64,000 bases of DNA from positions 3,720,001-3,784,000 of the forward strand of contig NZ_CP024985.1 in NCBI RefSeq assembly GCF_002803845.1, in the 5' to 3' direction. Positions 7,198-16,012 of this stretch are shown piece by piece. Every line of letters begins with the position of its first letter. Positions within the stretch are counted from its first letter, which is position 1. The notes under the pieces are model-generated. The model worked only from the letters and a program-made list of their open reading frames with translations, made no database searches and was not told where the DNA came from. This DNA is from Streptomyces lavendulae subsp. lavendulae. GTDB lineage: Bacteria > Actinomycetota > Actinomycetes > Streptomycetales > Streptomycetaceae. The position numbers were made by a program, and so were the translations under genes.

Positions 7198-7854
7198 ATG
7201 CGCATCGTCATCGCGGGTGGACACGGTCAGATCGCGCTGCGGCTGGAGCCCCTGCTCGCCGCGCGCGGGTACGAGGTCGCGGGCATCATCCGCGACCCGG
7301 AGCAGGGCGGCGATCTGCGGGCGGCCGGTGCCGAACCGGTGCTGTGCGACCTGGAGTCGGCTTCGGTCGAGCACGTGGCGGGGATCCTGCAGGGCGCGGA
7401 CGTGGCGGTGTTCGCGGCCGGGGCCGGTCCGGGCAGCGGCGCGGAGCGCAAGGACACCGTGGACCGGGCGGCGGCGGTGCTGTTCGCCGACGCGGCCGAA
7501 CGGGCACGCGTGCGGCGCTTCCTGATGGTGTCCTCGATGGGCGCCGACGCCCGTCACGACGGGGGCGAGGTCTTCGACTTCTACCTGCGGGCCAAGGGCG
7601 AGGCCGACGACCACCTCCGTACCCGGCTGGGGCTGGAGTGGACGATCCTGCGGCCGGGTGCGCTGACGGACGACGCCGGTACGGGTCTGGTCCGGCTGGA
7701 GGCGCGCACCGGCCCGGGCTCGGTGCCGCGCGAGGACGTGGCGGCGATGCTGGCGGAGCTGGTCGACACCCCGGCGACGGCCGGTCTGACGCTGGAGCTG
7801 GTGTCGGGTTCGACGCCGGTGTCGGTGGCGGTGAAGGACGTGGCGGGCAACTGA
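7198..7854 (+). CDS. NAD(P)-binding atypical SDR / sugar-epimerase-like protein
   Basis: 218 residues. N-terminal Rossmann motif MRIVIAGGHGQIA is the glycine-rich dinucleotide site of atypical short-chain dehydrogenases (SDR_a5 type, NAD(P)H-binding family). VFAAGAGPGSG follows the fourth strand, and SSMGAD and YLRAKGEAD occupy the places of the catalytic Ser and Tyr/Lys region, with the Tyr and Lys in an altered spacing. WTILRPGALTDD is a typical substrate-domain segment. No membrane segment is seen. The family contains flavin or biliverdin reductase-like and regulatory members; the substrate is unknown. It is likely a single-gene unit, facing the convergent DUF3574 gene. Confidence 0.85.
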   Translation: MRIVIAGGHGQIALRLEPLLAARGYEVAGIIRDPEQGGDLRAAGAEPVLCDLESASVEHVAGILQGADVAVFAAGAGPGSGAERKDTVDRAAAVLFADAAERARVRRFLMVSSMGADARHDGGEVFDFYLRAKGEADDHLRTRLGLEWTILRPGALTDDAGTGLVRLEARTGPGSVPREDVAAMLAELVDTPATAGLTLELVSGSTPVSVAVKDVAGN

Positions 7855-7885
7855 GGGCGGGGGCGCGGTCCGCTGCGAGTGCCCG

Positions 7886-8353
7886 TCAGAACCCGGCTTC
7901 CACCTTGTCGTCGGAGCGGTCGACGGACGACGGCCCGATGCGTTCGCGGTAGGTCCGGCGGATCCGTTCGACGCGGGTGCCGCGCTCGTCGGCCTCCTTC
8001 TCGGGGTAGAGCAGGACGACTTCGTACGAGGTCTCGCGGACGGTCGCGCCGTCCGGTCCGCGCCGCCGGCCCTGCCCGTACCGGAGGGTCAGGCCTTCGG
8101 GGAAGGCGGGGGTGACCTCCCGGTCCAGGAAGCGCGTGAACTCGTCCCGGGTGACGGGCTCCCGGCCGCCGGGGCGTTCGGTGCCGAAGGAGAGCCGGGT
8201 TTCCCGGTAGGGCTCCCCCGCGTGCCCGTGGAGCGTCGTTCCGAGCAGGGCCGGGATGCCGGCGCCGAGCAGGGCGGCCAGTACGCCGCCGCCGACTTTC
8301 CCCCGTGTGTCCGATGTCCATGTCACGCCCCGTGAACGACCGTCCGTCCACAT
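7886..8353 (-). CDS. DUF3574 domain protein with N-terminal signal/anchor
   Basis: About 155 residues if started at ATG 8353; a GTG at 8326 would give a shorter n-region and a more usual signal peptide, and neither start has a strong ribosome binding site. The hydrophobic stretch VLAALLGAGIPALLG is followed by HGHAGEPY, suggesting secretion or anchoring. The remainder matches DUF3574: YRETRLSFGTERPGG, VTRDEFTRFLDREVTPAFPEGLT, GQGRRRGPDGA and ETSYEVVLLYP. Biochemical function is not known for the family. It is convergent with the SDR gene and divergent from the gene at 8417. Confidence 0.8.
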   Translation of the reverse strand: MWTDGRSRGVTWTSDTRGKVGGGVLAALLGAGIPALLGTTLHGHAGEPYRETRLSFGTERPGGREPVTRDEFTRFLDREVTPAFPEGLTLRYGQGRRRGPDGATVRETSYEVVLLYPEKEADERGTRVERIRRTYRERIGPSSVDRSDDKVEAGF

Positions 8354-8416
8354 CGGTGCGCCCGGGTGGCCCGATAGGGTCACCCGGGAATCGGCCGCAG
8401 GGGGTGGTCGTGCGAG

Positions 8417-8944
8417 GTGGCGGGGCGGGGCATGGGCGAGGGCGACTGGCGGATCGGCGCGGCGGAGGGTGGCCGGCTCGCCGCGAGGTGGTGGAAGTGG
8501 GCCCTGTCCGCGCCGGCCGACGAGAGTCCCGTGGCCGATACGACGGGGGCGTACGCGGGGTGGCGCCAGCCGTCGGACCTGTGGTTCCTGGCGGGCACCT
8601 TCGGCGGCCGGGTGGTGCGCCGGTGCAGCGTCCCGGCGGGGCGGCGGCTGTTCTTCCCGGTCCTGAACACCCAGCGCCCGGTGGTGCCGTTCGTGACCGG
8701 GCCGTGGCGTCTGGAGGCGACCCGGGCCTCCGCGGCGCTGAACAGCACTCCCCTGCCCGTGCGGGAGTTCTCCTCGAAGCCCTTCCTGAGCCTGGGCATA
8801 CCCCGGGTGGCGTGGGGTCTGTGGTGCGCTCTGGCGCCGCTTCCGGCGGGTCAGTTCGTCCTGGAGATCCGGGCGGCCGACACCCAGGGCTTCTGGGTCG
8901 ACACCACCTACCACCTGACGGTGACGGACCCGTCGGCGGCGTAG
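8417..8944 (+). CDS. Conserved protein of unknown function (WWKWALS...DTTG type)
   Basis: 175 residues from GTG 8417; ATG 8432 is an equally possible start. No family name is recognised with certainty. Visible features are ARWWKWALSAPADESPVADT, WFLAGTFGGRVVRRCSVPAG and RRLFFPVLNTQRPV, a pattern I associate with hypothetical secreted proteins of soil bacteria, then a C-terminal segment FVLEIRAADTQGFWVDTTYH. This copy lacks a signal peptide, so it appears cytoplasmic unless the start is misplaced. It is transcribed away from the DUF3574 gene and ends just before the bidirectional hairpin at 8985. Confidence 0.65.
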   Translation: MAGRGMGEGDWRIGAAEGGRLAARWWKWALSAPADESPVADTTGAYAGWRQPSDLWFLAGTFGGRVVRRCSVPAGRRLFFPVLNTQRPVVPFVTGPWRLEATRASAALNSTPLPVREFSSKPFLSLGIPRVAWGLWCALAPLPAGQFVLEIRAADTQGFWVDTTYHLTVTDPSAA

Positions 8945-8984
8945 GCCGGGGCGGGCGGGCGGGGCGCGCGGGTATGCGAAGAAA

Positions 8985-9022
8985 CCCCCGCCCTCTGCGT
9001 TTCCGCAGATGAACGGGGGTTC
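8985..9022 (-). terminator. Terminator downstream of tRNA-Tyr, possibly bidirectional
   Basis: GGAACCCCCG pairs with CGGGGGTTTC around an inner stem TCTGCGGAAACGCAGA, directly after the 3' end of tRNA-Tyr on the minus strand and 40 bases after the plus-strand gene ending at 8944. Confidence 0.75.
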
Positions 9023-9030
9023 CACTCGCG

Positions 9031-9112
<82 letters not shown>

Positions 9113-9311
9113 AAGACCGCTGCCATCTTTCCGCCTTTCGGCGGCGCTCCTTGGCAACGACGTAAACAATACCCGATGCTCGGGGGTGGTTCGCCACCGG
9201 ATTGATCAGCGCCGCGCGCGGGTGCGGTGGCTAGGCTTTGCCGAGCGGTACGGGGATGTCCGGCCGCGCCCTCCGGGGCACATCACAGCCGACTTCAAGG
9301 AGCCACAGCAC

Positions 9312-9800
9312 ATGGCCGACTCCAGTTTCGACATCGTCTCGAAGGTCGAGCGGCAGGAGGTCGACAACGCCCTCAACCAGTCCGCGAAGGAGCTCTCGCA
9401 GCGCTACGACTTCAAGGGCACGGGCGCGTCGATCGCCTGGTCCGGCGAGAAGATCCTGATGGAGGCGAACTCCGAGGAGCGCGTCAAGGCGGTCCTCGAC
9501 GTGTTCGAGACCAAGCTGGTCAAGCGCGGCATCTCGCTGAAGGCGCTGGACGCCGGCGAGCCGCAGCTGTCCGGCAAGGAGTACAAGATCTTCGCGACGA
9601 TCGAGGAGGGCATCTCCCAGGAGAACGCCAAGAAGGTCGCGAAGATCATCCGGGACGAGGGCCCCAAGGGCGTCAAGGCCCAGGTCCAGGGTGACGAGCT
9701 GCGCGTCAGCTCCAAGAGCCGCGACGACCTCCAGGCCGTCCAGGCCCTGCTGAAGGGCAAGGACCTGGACTTCGCGATCCAGTTCGTGAACTACCGCTGA
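9312..9800 (+). CDS. yajQ: YajQ-family nucleotide-binding protein
   Basis: 162 residues, the usual length, starting at ATG 9312 with AAGGAG upstream. Recognised from MADSSFDIVSKVERQEVDNA, LNQSAKELSQRYDFKGT, KRGISLKALD and the C-terminal LKGKDLDFAIQFVNYR. The family has a tandem ferredoxin-like fold; members bind nucleic acids and, in some bacteria, cyclic-di-GMP. It is cytoplasmic. Its role in Streptomyces is not established. It is a single-gene unit divergent from tRNA-Tyr and followed by a strong nested hairpin. Confidence 0.95.
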   Translation: MADSSFDIVSKVERQEVDNALNQSAKELSQRYDFKGTGASIAWSGEKILMEANSEERVKAVLDVFETKLVKRGISLKALDAGEPQLSGKEYKIFATIEEGISQENAKKVAKIIRDEGPKGVKAQVQGDELRVSSKSRDDLQAVQALLKGKDLDFAIQFVNYR

Positions 9801-9832
9801 CCGGCGTCCGTGACGCGCCGCTGAGCGGAACC

Positions 9833-9893
9833 CGCGGGGCACAGCGGGGGCAGATCGCCGAGGCCTTCCTCGGCGGCCGCCCGCGCTGTGCCC
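9833..9893 (+). terminator. Nested hairpin after yajQ
   Basis: Outer arms GGGCACAGCG and CGCTGTGCCC enclose an inner stem GCCGAGG-CCTTC-CTCGGC. It lies 33 bases after the yajQ stop; probable terminator. Confidence 0.75.
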
Positions 9894-10038
9894 TTCGTCG
9901 TGTCGGCGCTCGTCAGGGTGTGTGCCCGGCGTGAGCGGCGCACGCTCCTGCGCGGCCCCCTCGTGGTCACTAGGCGCGGGCCGGTGCGCCCGCCACGCTG
10001 GGTGAATCATCAACCACTGCGTGACAGGGGGTTCCCGC

Positions 10039-11466
10039 ATGCCTGGGGCCGGCAGTTTCCGTGCGGACTTCGGGGCGTCCGTGGTCGTGGCGCTGGTCGC
10101 GCTACCGCTGTGCGTGGGGGTGGCCGTCACCTCCGGGGTCCCGGCCGAGCTGGGGATCGTCACCGGGGTGGTCGGCGGCTTGGTGACCGGCTGGTTCCGG
10201 GGCAGCTCGCTGCAGGTCAGCGGCCCCGCGGCCGGGCTGACGGTGCTGGTCTACGAGGCCGTGAGCGCCTACGGCCTGCCCGCGCTCGGGGTGCTGGTGC
10301 TGGCCGCCGGGCTGCTCCAGCTCGTCATGGGCGCGCTGCGGCTGGGCCGGTGGTTCCGGGCGATCTCGGTGGCCGTGGTGCACGGGATGCTCGCCGGGAT
10401 CGGGCTGGTGCTGATCGCGGGGCAGCTCTACGCCCTGGGCGGGGTCGAGGCTCCGGGGCGGACGCTCGCCAAGCTGGGCGCGATGCACGAGCTCGGGGCG
10501 CGGGCGGACTGGGCGGCGGTGGCGCTCGGCGCCGGGACCATCGCGGTCCTGGTCCTCTGGCGGCGGGTCCCGCCCCGGCTGCGACTGGTGCCCGGGGCGC
10601 TCGTCGGGGTGGCCGCCGCCACCGCGGCGGCCGCGCTGCTGCGCCTGCCCGTGGAGCGGGTGCGGGTGACCGGGGTGCTGGACGCCGTGGCGCCGCCCGA
10701 CTGGGCCGACTTCGGGATGCTGGCCTCCGCCGGGGCCGTGGGGACGGTGATCGCGCTCGCGCTGATCGCCTCCGCCGAGACCCTGTTCAGCGCCGCGGCC
10801 GTCGACCGGATGCACCAGGGGCCGAGGACCGAGTACGACCGGGAGCTGATCGCCCAGGGGGTGGGCAACACCGTCTGCGGGCTGCTCGGGGCGCTGCCGA
10901 TGACCGCCGTCATCGTGCGCAGCTCGGCCAACGTGGAGGCCGGGGCGCGCACCCGGGCCTCGCGGATCCTGCACGGCGCCTGGCTGCTGCTGTTCGCCGC
11001 GGTGTTCCCCGGGGTGCTGGAGGCCGTGCCGCTCGCGGCGCTCGCCGGGGTGCTGCTGCACGCGGGCTGGAAGCTGCTGCCGGCGCGCGCGGTGGCCGCC
11101 CTGTGGCGGTCCCACCGGGGGGAGGCGGTGGTGCTGGTGGTGACGGCCGCGGCCATCGTGGCGACCAGCCTGTTCGAGGGGGTGCTGGTCGGGCTGGGGC
11201 TCGCCGTGGCGAAGGCGGCCTGGGAGACCTCCCACGTGCACATCGAGGAGGTCTGGGAGGGCGAGGAGCTGTGCGTGCGGGTCGTGGGGAACGCCAGCTT
11301 CCTGAAGCTGCCCAAGTTGCTGGACTCCCTGGAGGCGGTGCCGCACGCCGCGTCGGTGCGTCTGGACCTCAGCGGGCTGCGGCACCTCGACCACGCCTGT
11401 CTGACGGCCCTGGAGGGGTGGGAGCGCGCGCGGATGCCGCTTCCCGGCCGGGAGGGGGTCATCTAG
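10039..11466 (+). CDS. SulP/SLC26-family anion transporter
   Basis: About 475 residues from ATG 10039, chosen because AGGGGG lies about nine bases upstream; a GTG at 10021 is possible. The N-terminal SulP signature is present (FRADFGASVVVALVALPLCVGVAVTSGVP, then LQVSGPAAGLTVLV), followed by about ten to twelve hydrophobic helices and a C-terminal STAS-like domain (from about residue 400: VRVVGNASFLKLPKL, VRLDLSGLRHLDHACLTAL). The family moves sulfate, bicarbonate or other anions across the cytoplasmic membrane, often with sodium or protons; the substrate cannot be told. The STAS domain is short at its end. It is followed after 18 bases by an amino acid permease gene, so the two may be one unit. 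Confidence 0.9.
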   Translation: MPGAGSFRADFGASVVVALVALPLCVGVAVTSGVPAELGIVTGVVGGLVTGWFRGSSLQVSGPAAGLTVLVYEAVSAYGLPALGVLVLAAGLLQLVMGALRLGRWFRAISVAVVHGMLAGIGLVLIAGQLYALGGVEAPGRTLAKLGAMHELGARADWAAVALGAGTIAVLVLWRRVPPRLRLVPGALVGVAAATAAAALLRLPVERVRVTGVLDAVAPPDWADFGMLASAGAVGTVIALALIASAETLFSAAAVDRMHQGPRTEYDRELIAQGVGNTVCGLLGALPMTAVIVRSSANVEAGARTRASRILHGAWLLLFAAVFPGVLEAVPLAALAGVLLHAGWKLLPARAVAALWRSHRGEAVVLVVTAAAIVATSLFEGVLVGLGLAVAKAAWETSHVHIEEVWEGEELCVRVVGNASFLKLPKLLDSLEAVPHAASVRLDLSGLRHLDHACLTALEGWERARMPLPGREGVI

Positions 11467-11484
11467 GGCGGTTACCCTCCGCGC

Positions 11485-12720
11485 GTGGACAACGAGTTGA
11501 GACGCACCCTGGGCGTGTCGGACGCGGTCGTGGTGGGACTCGGTGCGATGGTCGGCGCCGGGATCTTCGCGGCCCTGGCCCCGGCGGCGCGGGCGGCGGG
11601 CGGCGCCCTCCTCGCCGCTCTGGCGGTGGCGGCGCTGGTGGCCTACTGCAACGCCCACTCCTCGGCGCGGCTCGCCGCCCGGTACCCCTCCTCCGGCGGG
11701 ACGTACGTGTACGGGCGCGAGCGGCTCGGCCCTTTCTGGGGGTACCTGGCCGGCTGGGGCTTCGTGGTGGGCAAGACGGCCTCCTGCGCGGCGATGGCGC
11801 TGACCGTGGGCGCGTACGTGTGGCCCGGACGGGAGCACGTCGTGGCCGCCCTGGCGGTGGTGGCGGTGACGGCGGCGGGCTGGGGCGGGGTGCAGAAGTC
11901 CGCCCGGATCGCCCGGCTGATCGTGGCGGCGGTACTGGCCGTGCTGGCCGCGGTGGTGGTGGCGTGCCTGACGTCGGGGGCGGCGGAGTACGGCCGGCTC
12001 GGCGGCGCGGACCCCGGGGCGGTCGGGGTGCTGCAGGGGGCGGGGCTGTTGTTCTTCGCCTTCGCGGGCTACGCGCGGATCACCACCCTGGGCGAGGAGG
12101 TGCGCGATCCGGAGCGCACGATCCCGCGCGCGGTACCGATCGCGCTGGGGATCGCCCTGGGCGTGTACGCGGCCGTGACGGTGGCGGTGCTGGCGGTGCT
12201 CGGGGCCGACGTGCTGGCGGGGTCGGCGGCCCCGCTGGCGGACGCGGTGCGGGCGGCCGGGTGGCCCGGACTGGCGCCGGTGGTCCGGGCGGGTGCGGCG
12301 CTGGCCGCGGTGGGCTCCCTGCTGGCCCTGGTGCTGGGGGTGTCGCGGACCGTGCTGGCGATGGCCCGGGACGGCCATCTGCCGCGGCCGCTGGCGGCCG
12401 TTCATCCCCGGCGGCAGGTCCCGCACCGGGCCGAGGCGGCCGTGGGCGCGGTCGTGGCGGTGCTCGCGGCCACGGTCGACCTGCGGGGCGCGATCGGCTT
12501 CTCCTCCTTCGGAGTGCTGGCCTACTACGCGATCGCGAACGCCTCCGCATGGACTCTCGGTTCAGCTGTCAAGGGCCGGGCCGTGGCAGCGGTCGGGCTG
12601 TCCGGCTGCGTACTGCTCGCCTGCGCGCTGCCCCTCGTCTCGACGGTGACGGGGGCCGCGGTACTGGCGCTGGGCGCGCTCTCCTACGGTGTGCGCCGCC
12701 GCTCCGTTTCCGGGAGCTGA
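11485..12720 (+). CDS. APC-superfamily amino acid permease
   Basis: 411 residues from GTG 11485, about 12 hydrophobic helices. The APC signature is clear at the N-terminus (LGVSDAVVVGLGAMVGAGIFAALAPAA), followed by LAARYPSSGGTYVYGRERLG and, in the middle, FFAFAGYARITTLGEEVRDPERTIPRA. It is an inner-membrane importer or exchanger for amino acids or amines; the specificity cannot be read. Compared with common family members (450-500 residues) it is slightly short at the C-terminus. It probably shares a transcript with the SulP gene upstream and ends before a hairpin at 12769. Confidence 0.9.
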   Translation: MDNELRRTLGVSDAVVVGLGAMVGAGIFAALAPAARAAGGALLAALAVAALVAYCNAHSSARLAARYPSSGGTYVYGRERLGPFWGYLAGWGFVVGKTASCAAMALTVGAYVWPGREHVVAALAVVAVTAAGWGGVQKSARIARLIVAAVLAVLAAVVVACLTSGAAEYGRLGGADPGAVGVLQGAGLLFFAFAGYARITTLGEEVRDPERTIPRAVPIALGIALGVYAAVTVAVLAVLGADVLAGSAAPLADAVRAAGWPGLAPVVRAGAALAAVGSLLALVLGVSRTVLAMARDGHLPRPLAAVHPRRQVPHRAEAAVGAVVAVLAATVDLRGAIGFSSFGVLAYYAIANASAWTLGSAVKGRAVAAVGLSGCVLLACALPLVSTVTGAAVLALGALSYGVRRRSVSGS

Positions 12721-13031
12721 AGCGGATTCAGGGGCTCATCTCCACAGCGTCCCCCTGCCCCGCACGGGCCCCCGCGGACGGCGGCGGCGCGGGGGTCGGG
12801 GCGAGGCGGGGCCGGGGCCCACGCGTACGGCCCGGCGGGTCCCCATACCGCCGGGGAGGTCGCTCCTGACCTTCCGGGGGCGGCGCGCGCAGGAGCGTAA
12901 GCGGCGTTCGGCTTGCTGGAGCAACTGCCCTGTCTCGTTCATGTGTTCATGGTGAGGCACGCCACCGACAGTCCGCCAGGCCTGTGGATAACCCCCGGAG
13001 CCAAGGCCGCCGGGGGGTGTGTGGAGCAGGT
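12721..13031. other. Intergenic region with a terminator hairpin; no gene seen
   Basis: The hairpin CCCCCGCG-N11-CGCGGGGG at 12769-12795 probably terminates the permease transcript. A single match to the E. coli-type DnaA box, TGTGGATAA at 12983-12991, is present. No gene is recognised. Confidence 0.65.
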
Positions 13032-13424
13032 TCAGCGGGAGGCGAAGGGCGCGTCGGTCGGGACGATTTCGCGGCCCAGCGGGAGCAGGGAGAGGGGGAC
13101 CATCTTGAAGTTGGCGATGCCGAACGGGATGCCGATGATCGTGATGCAGAGGGCGATGCCGGTGACGATGTGGCCGATGGCGAGCCACCAGCCCGCGAGG
13201 ACCAGCCACAGGACGTTGCCGATGCAGGAGCCGGCGCCCGAGTCGTGGCGCTCGACCGTGGTGTAGCCGAAGGGCCAGAGGGCGTAGACGGCGATGCGGA
13301 AGGCTGCGATGCCGAAGGGGATGCCGATGATGGTGATGCACAGCAGCACCCCGGCGAGGCAGTAGCCGAGGAAGAGCCAGACGCCGCTGAGCACGAGCCA
13401 AATGACGTTCAGGATGGTTTTCAC
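13032..13424 (-). CDS. YccF-family inner membrane protein
   Basis: 130 residues with two copies of the YccF repeat, each ending in ITIIGIPFGIA (about residues 31-41 and 94-104) and preceded by NVIWLVLSGVWLFLGY or NVLWLVLAGWWLAIGH. About four membrane helices. Function is not known. Its start (ATG 13424) overlaps the end of htpX by four bases (ATGA), so the two genes are translationally coupled; HtpX is a membrane-protein quality-control protease, which suggests a membrane-stress context. Confidence 0.92.
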   Translation of the reverse strand: MKTILNVIWLVLSGVWLFLGYCLAGVLLCITIIGIPFGIAAFRIAVYALWPFGYTTVERHDSGAGSCIGNVLWLVLAGWWLAIGHIVTGIALCITIIGIPFGIANFKMVPLSLLPLGREIVPTDAPFASR

Positions 13425-14284
13425 TGGCTGCGTCCTGCCATCTGTTCGAGTCGGGCGATGCGCTCGGCCATCGGAGGGTGCGTCGAGAACATCTTGGACA
13501 GCCCCTCACCGGGCCGGAAGGGGTTGGCGATCATCATGTGGCTCGCCGTCTCCAGCCGGGGTTCCGGGGGCAGGGGGAGCTGCTTGGTGCCGGCGTCCAG
13601 CTTGCGCAGGGCGCTGGCCAGCGCGAGGGGGTCGCCGGTGAGCTGGGCCCCGGAGGCGTCCGCCTCGTACTCGCGCGAGCGGCTGATGGCGAGCTGGATC
13701 ACGGAGGCGGCCAGCGGGCCGAGGATCATGATCAGCAGCATGCCGATGAGGCCCGGACCCTCGTCGTCGTTGGACCGGCCGATCGGGATCAGCCAGGCGA
13801 AGTTCACCAGGAACATGATCACGGAGGCCAGGGCTCCGGCGACCGACGAGATCAGGATGTCCCGGTTGTAGACGTGGCTCAGCTCGTGGCCGATGACCCC
13901 GCGCAGCTCACGCTCGTCGAGGATCCGCAGGATGCCCTCGGTGCAGCAGACAGCTGCGTTGCGCGGGTTGCGGCCGGTGGCGAAGGCGTTGGGGGCCTCG
14001 GTCGGGGAAATGTAGAGCCGTGGCATGGGCTGGCGCGCGGACGTGGAGAGCTCGCGCACCATCCGGTAGAGCTCGGGGGCCTCGAATTCGCTGACGGGCC
14101 GGGCCCGCATCGCGCGTAGAGCCAGCTTGTCGCTGTTCCAGTACGCGTACGCGTTCGTCCCCAGGGCGACGACGACGGCGATGATCAGGCCGCCCCGTCC
14201 GAAGAAGCTTCCGATGAGGATGATGAGTGCGGACAGCCCGCCGAGGAGTACGGCGGTCTTCAGCCCGTTGTGCCGGCGGTGCAC
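13421..14284 (-). CDS. htpX: HtpX-like M48 zinc metalloprotease
   Basis: 287 residues from GTG 14284. Two N-terminal hydrophobic helices (VLLGGLSALIILIGSFF, GGLIIAVVVALGTNAYAYW), then the catalytic motif HELSH (His133, Glu134, His137) and a downstream SREYEADASGA segment giving the third zinc ligand (Glu). Further hydrophobic helices lie between. HtpX degrades misfolded membrane proteins in the cytoplasmic membrane, with the active site on the cytoplasmic side. Full length for the family. It forms a two-gene unit with the YccF gene and lies downstream of the partial nuo operon, separated from it by a hairpin. Confidence 0.95.
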   Translation of the reverse strand: MHRRHNGLKTAVLLGGLSALIILIGSFFGRGGLIIAVVVALGTNAYAYWNSDKLALRAMRARPVSEFEAPELYRMVRELSTSARQPMPRLYISPTEAPNAFATGRNPRNAAVCCTEGILRILDERELRGVIGHELSHVYNRDILISSVAGALASVIMFLVNFAWLIPIGRSNDDEGPGLIGMLLIMILGPLAASVIQLAISRSREYEADASGAQLTGDPLALASALRKLDAGTKQLPLPPEPRLETASHMMIANPFRPGEGLSKMFSTHPPMAERIARLEQMAGRSQ

Positions 14285-14407
14285 GGTACGCCCTCCAAGT
14301 GGTGCGGCAGGGGAACCCCGTCCTGTATCCGAGGGTCTTCGGTCCAGTGGACCCTCCCTTCCTGGTCAACGCGAGGTGAGGGCGTCTGGTTCCCCGGGCA
14401 CGACGAC

Positions 14408-14444
14408 GCCGCCGCCCCCGGGGCCGGGGCCCGGGGACGGCGGC
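14408..14444 (-). terminator. Terminator after the partial nuo operon
   Basis: GCCGCCGCCCCCGGG pairs with CCCGGGGACGGCGGC (one mismatch) 33 bases downstream of the nuoN stop. Confidence 0.7.
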
Positions 14445-14476
14445 GGGCGTTGCTCCGTACGGGTGACCGCGTCGGA

Positions 14477-16012
14477 CTACTGCGGGAAGAGGGTGCCCGA
14501 GGCGAACCGCAGGACCAGCTGGGGGGCTCCGGAGAGGACCAGGGCGGTGACGGCGGTGAGGGCGATCGCGGCCTTGACCGGCGGGGGCGTCTTGATGCGT
14601 ACGGCCCCCTCGGCCGCTCCCTCCTGCGCGGGACGGAAGAGGAGCGCCGTCCAGCGCAGGTAGTAGTACAGGGCGACGACGACGTTGACGGCCATGAGCA
14701 CGGCGAGCCAGCCCAGGCCCGCGTCGACGGCGGACCGGAAGACGACGACCTTGGCGAAGAGGCCGATGATGCCGGGCGGCAGGCCGGCCAGGCAGAGCAG
14801 GAAGAAGGCCATCGAGAGGGCGGCGAGGGGACGCTCGGCGTACAGGCCCCGGTAGTCGCTGATGCGGTTCAGCGGCTTCGTACGGGCGACCAGGGCGGCC
14901 ACGGAGAAGGCGCCGAGGTTCACGGTCGCGTACATCAGGGCGTAGGCGACGGTGGAGCCGATCTGGTCGCGGTCGGAGTACGCGGCCGCGGCGATCGGGA
15001 CGAGCAGGTAGCCGGCCTGGCCCACGGAGGACCAGGCGAGGAGCCGGACGGCGCTGCCCGGCCGGTCCGGGGACTGGCGCAGGGCGGCGGCGTTGCCAAG
15101 GGTCATGGTGAGCGCGGCGAGGACGGCCAGGGCCGGCCCCCAGACGTCGGAGTACGCCGGGAAGGCGATCACGGTGACGAGGACGAGGCCGGTGAAACCG
15201 ACGGCCTTGCCGATCACGGAGAGGTAGCCGGCGACGGGCAGCGGGGCGCCCACGTAGGTGTCCGGGACCCAGAAGTGGAAGGGCACGGCGGCGGTCTTGA
15301 AGGCGAAGCCGACGAGGGTGAGCGCGACGCCCGCCATGGCGAGGGTGTCGAGCTGCCCGGGGACGTCTTCGAGCCGGTCGGCGACCTGGGACAGGTGCAG
15401 GGAGCCGGTGGCGGCGTAGACGAAGCTGACGCCCATCAGGGACACGGCGGTGGCGGTGACCGAGGACAGGAAGAACTTGAGGGCGGCCTCGGAGGAGAGC
15501 CGGTCGCCGCGGCGCATGCCGACGAGGGCGAAGGCGGGCAGCGAGGCGACTTCGAGGGCGACGATCAGGGTCGCGAGGTCGCGGGCGGCGGGCAGCAGGG
15601 CCGCGCCGGCGGCGGAGGAGAGCAGCAGGAACCAGTACTCGCCGGCCGGGATGCGGCCCTCGCGCACGACGGTCAGCGACAGCAGGGCGGTGACCAGGGC
15701 TCCGGCCAGCACCAGGAACTGGATGACGAGGGCGAAGTGGTCGGCGGTGTAGCTGCACGCGGCGGGGTCGCCGGTGAGGCAGAAGGTGGTGCGGTCCCCG
15801 GCGCGCAGCGGCAGCAGGGCGGCGGTCGCGACGGCGAGGCCCGCCACCGAGATCCAGCCGAGGACCGGCTTGCGGGCCTCCGTGAGGAAGAGGTCGGCGA
15901 CCAGGACGAGCAGGGCGACGGCGGCGGGGACGACGACGGGCGCGATCGCGAGCCAGTCGACGGACTGGACCAGGGTGGCGGTGTCGGCGGCGAGGACCGT
16001 GGGGGCCGTCAT
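14477..16012 (-). CDS. nuoN2: Complex I subunit N homologue of the partial nuo cluster
   Basis: 511 residues, about 14 membrane helices, the antiporter-like proton-pumping subunit type. Conserved segments are EVASLPAFALVGMRR, ALKFFLSSVTATAVSLMGVSF, FAFKTAAVPFHFWVPDTYVGAPLPV and LLAWSSVGQAGYLLVP, which include the helix Glu and Lys positions typical of the family. It starts at ATG 16012, overlapping the nuoM2 stop by four bases. It is the last gene of the ten-gene cluster. Because the cluster lacks NuoD, E, F and G, the complex it serves may take electrons from something other than NADH, or share subunits with the main complex. Confidence 0.92.
   Translation of the reverse strand: MTAPTVLAADTATLVQSVDWLAIAPVVVPAAVALLVLVADLFLTEARKPVLGWISVAGLAVATAALLPLRAGDRTTFCLTGDPAACSYTADHFALVIQFLVLAGALVTALLSLTVVREGRIPAGEYWFLLLSSAAGAALLPAARDLATLIVALEVASLPAFALVGMRRGDRLSSEAALKFFLSSVTATAVSLMGVSFVYAATGSLHLSQVADRLEDVPGQLDTLAMAGVALTLVGFAFKTAAVPFHFWVPDTYVGAPLPVAGYLSVIGKAVGFTGLVLVTVIAFPAYSDVWGPALAVLAALTMTLGNAAALRQSPDRPGSAVRLLAWSSVGQAGYLLVPIAAAAYSDRDQIGSTVAYALMYATVNLGAFSVAALVARTKPLNRISDYRGLYAERPLAALSMAFFLLCLAGLPPGIIGLFAKVVVFRSAVDAGLGWLAVLMAVNVVVALYYYLRWTALLFRPAQEGAAEGAVRIKTPPPVKAAIALTAVTALVLSGAPQLVLRFASGTLFPQ

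Noticed and set aside
12983..12991. DnaA-box match TGTGGATAA
   Set aside because: A single box with no cluster, no dnaA or dnaN nearby; not evidence of an origin.
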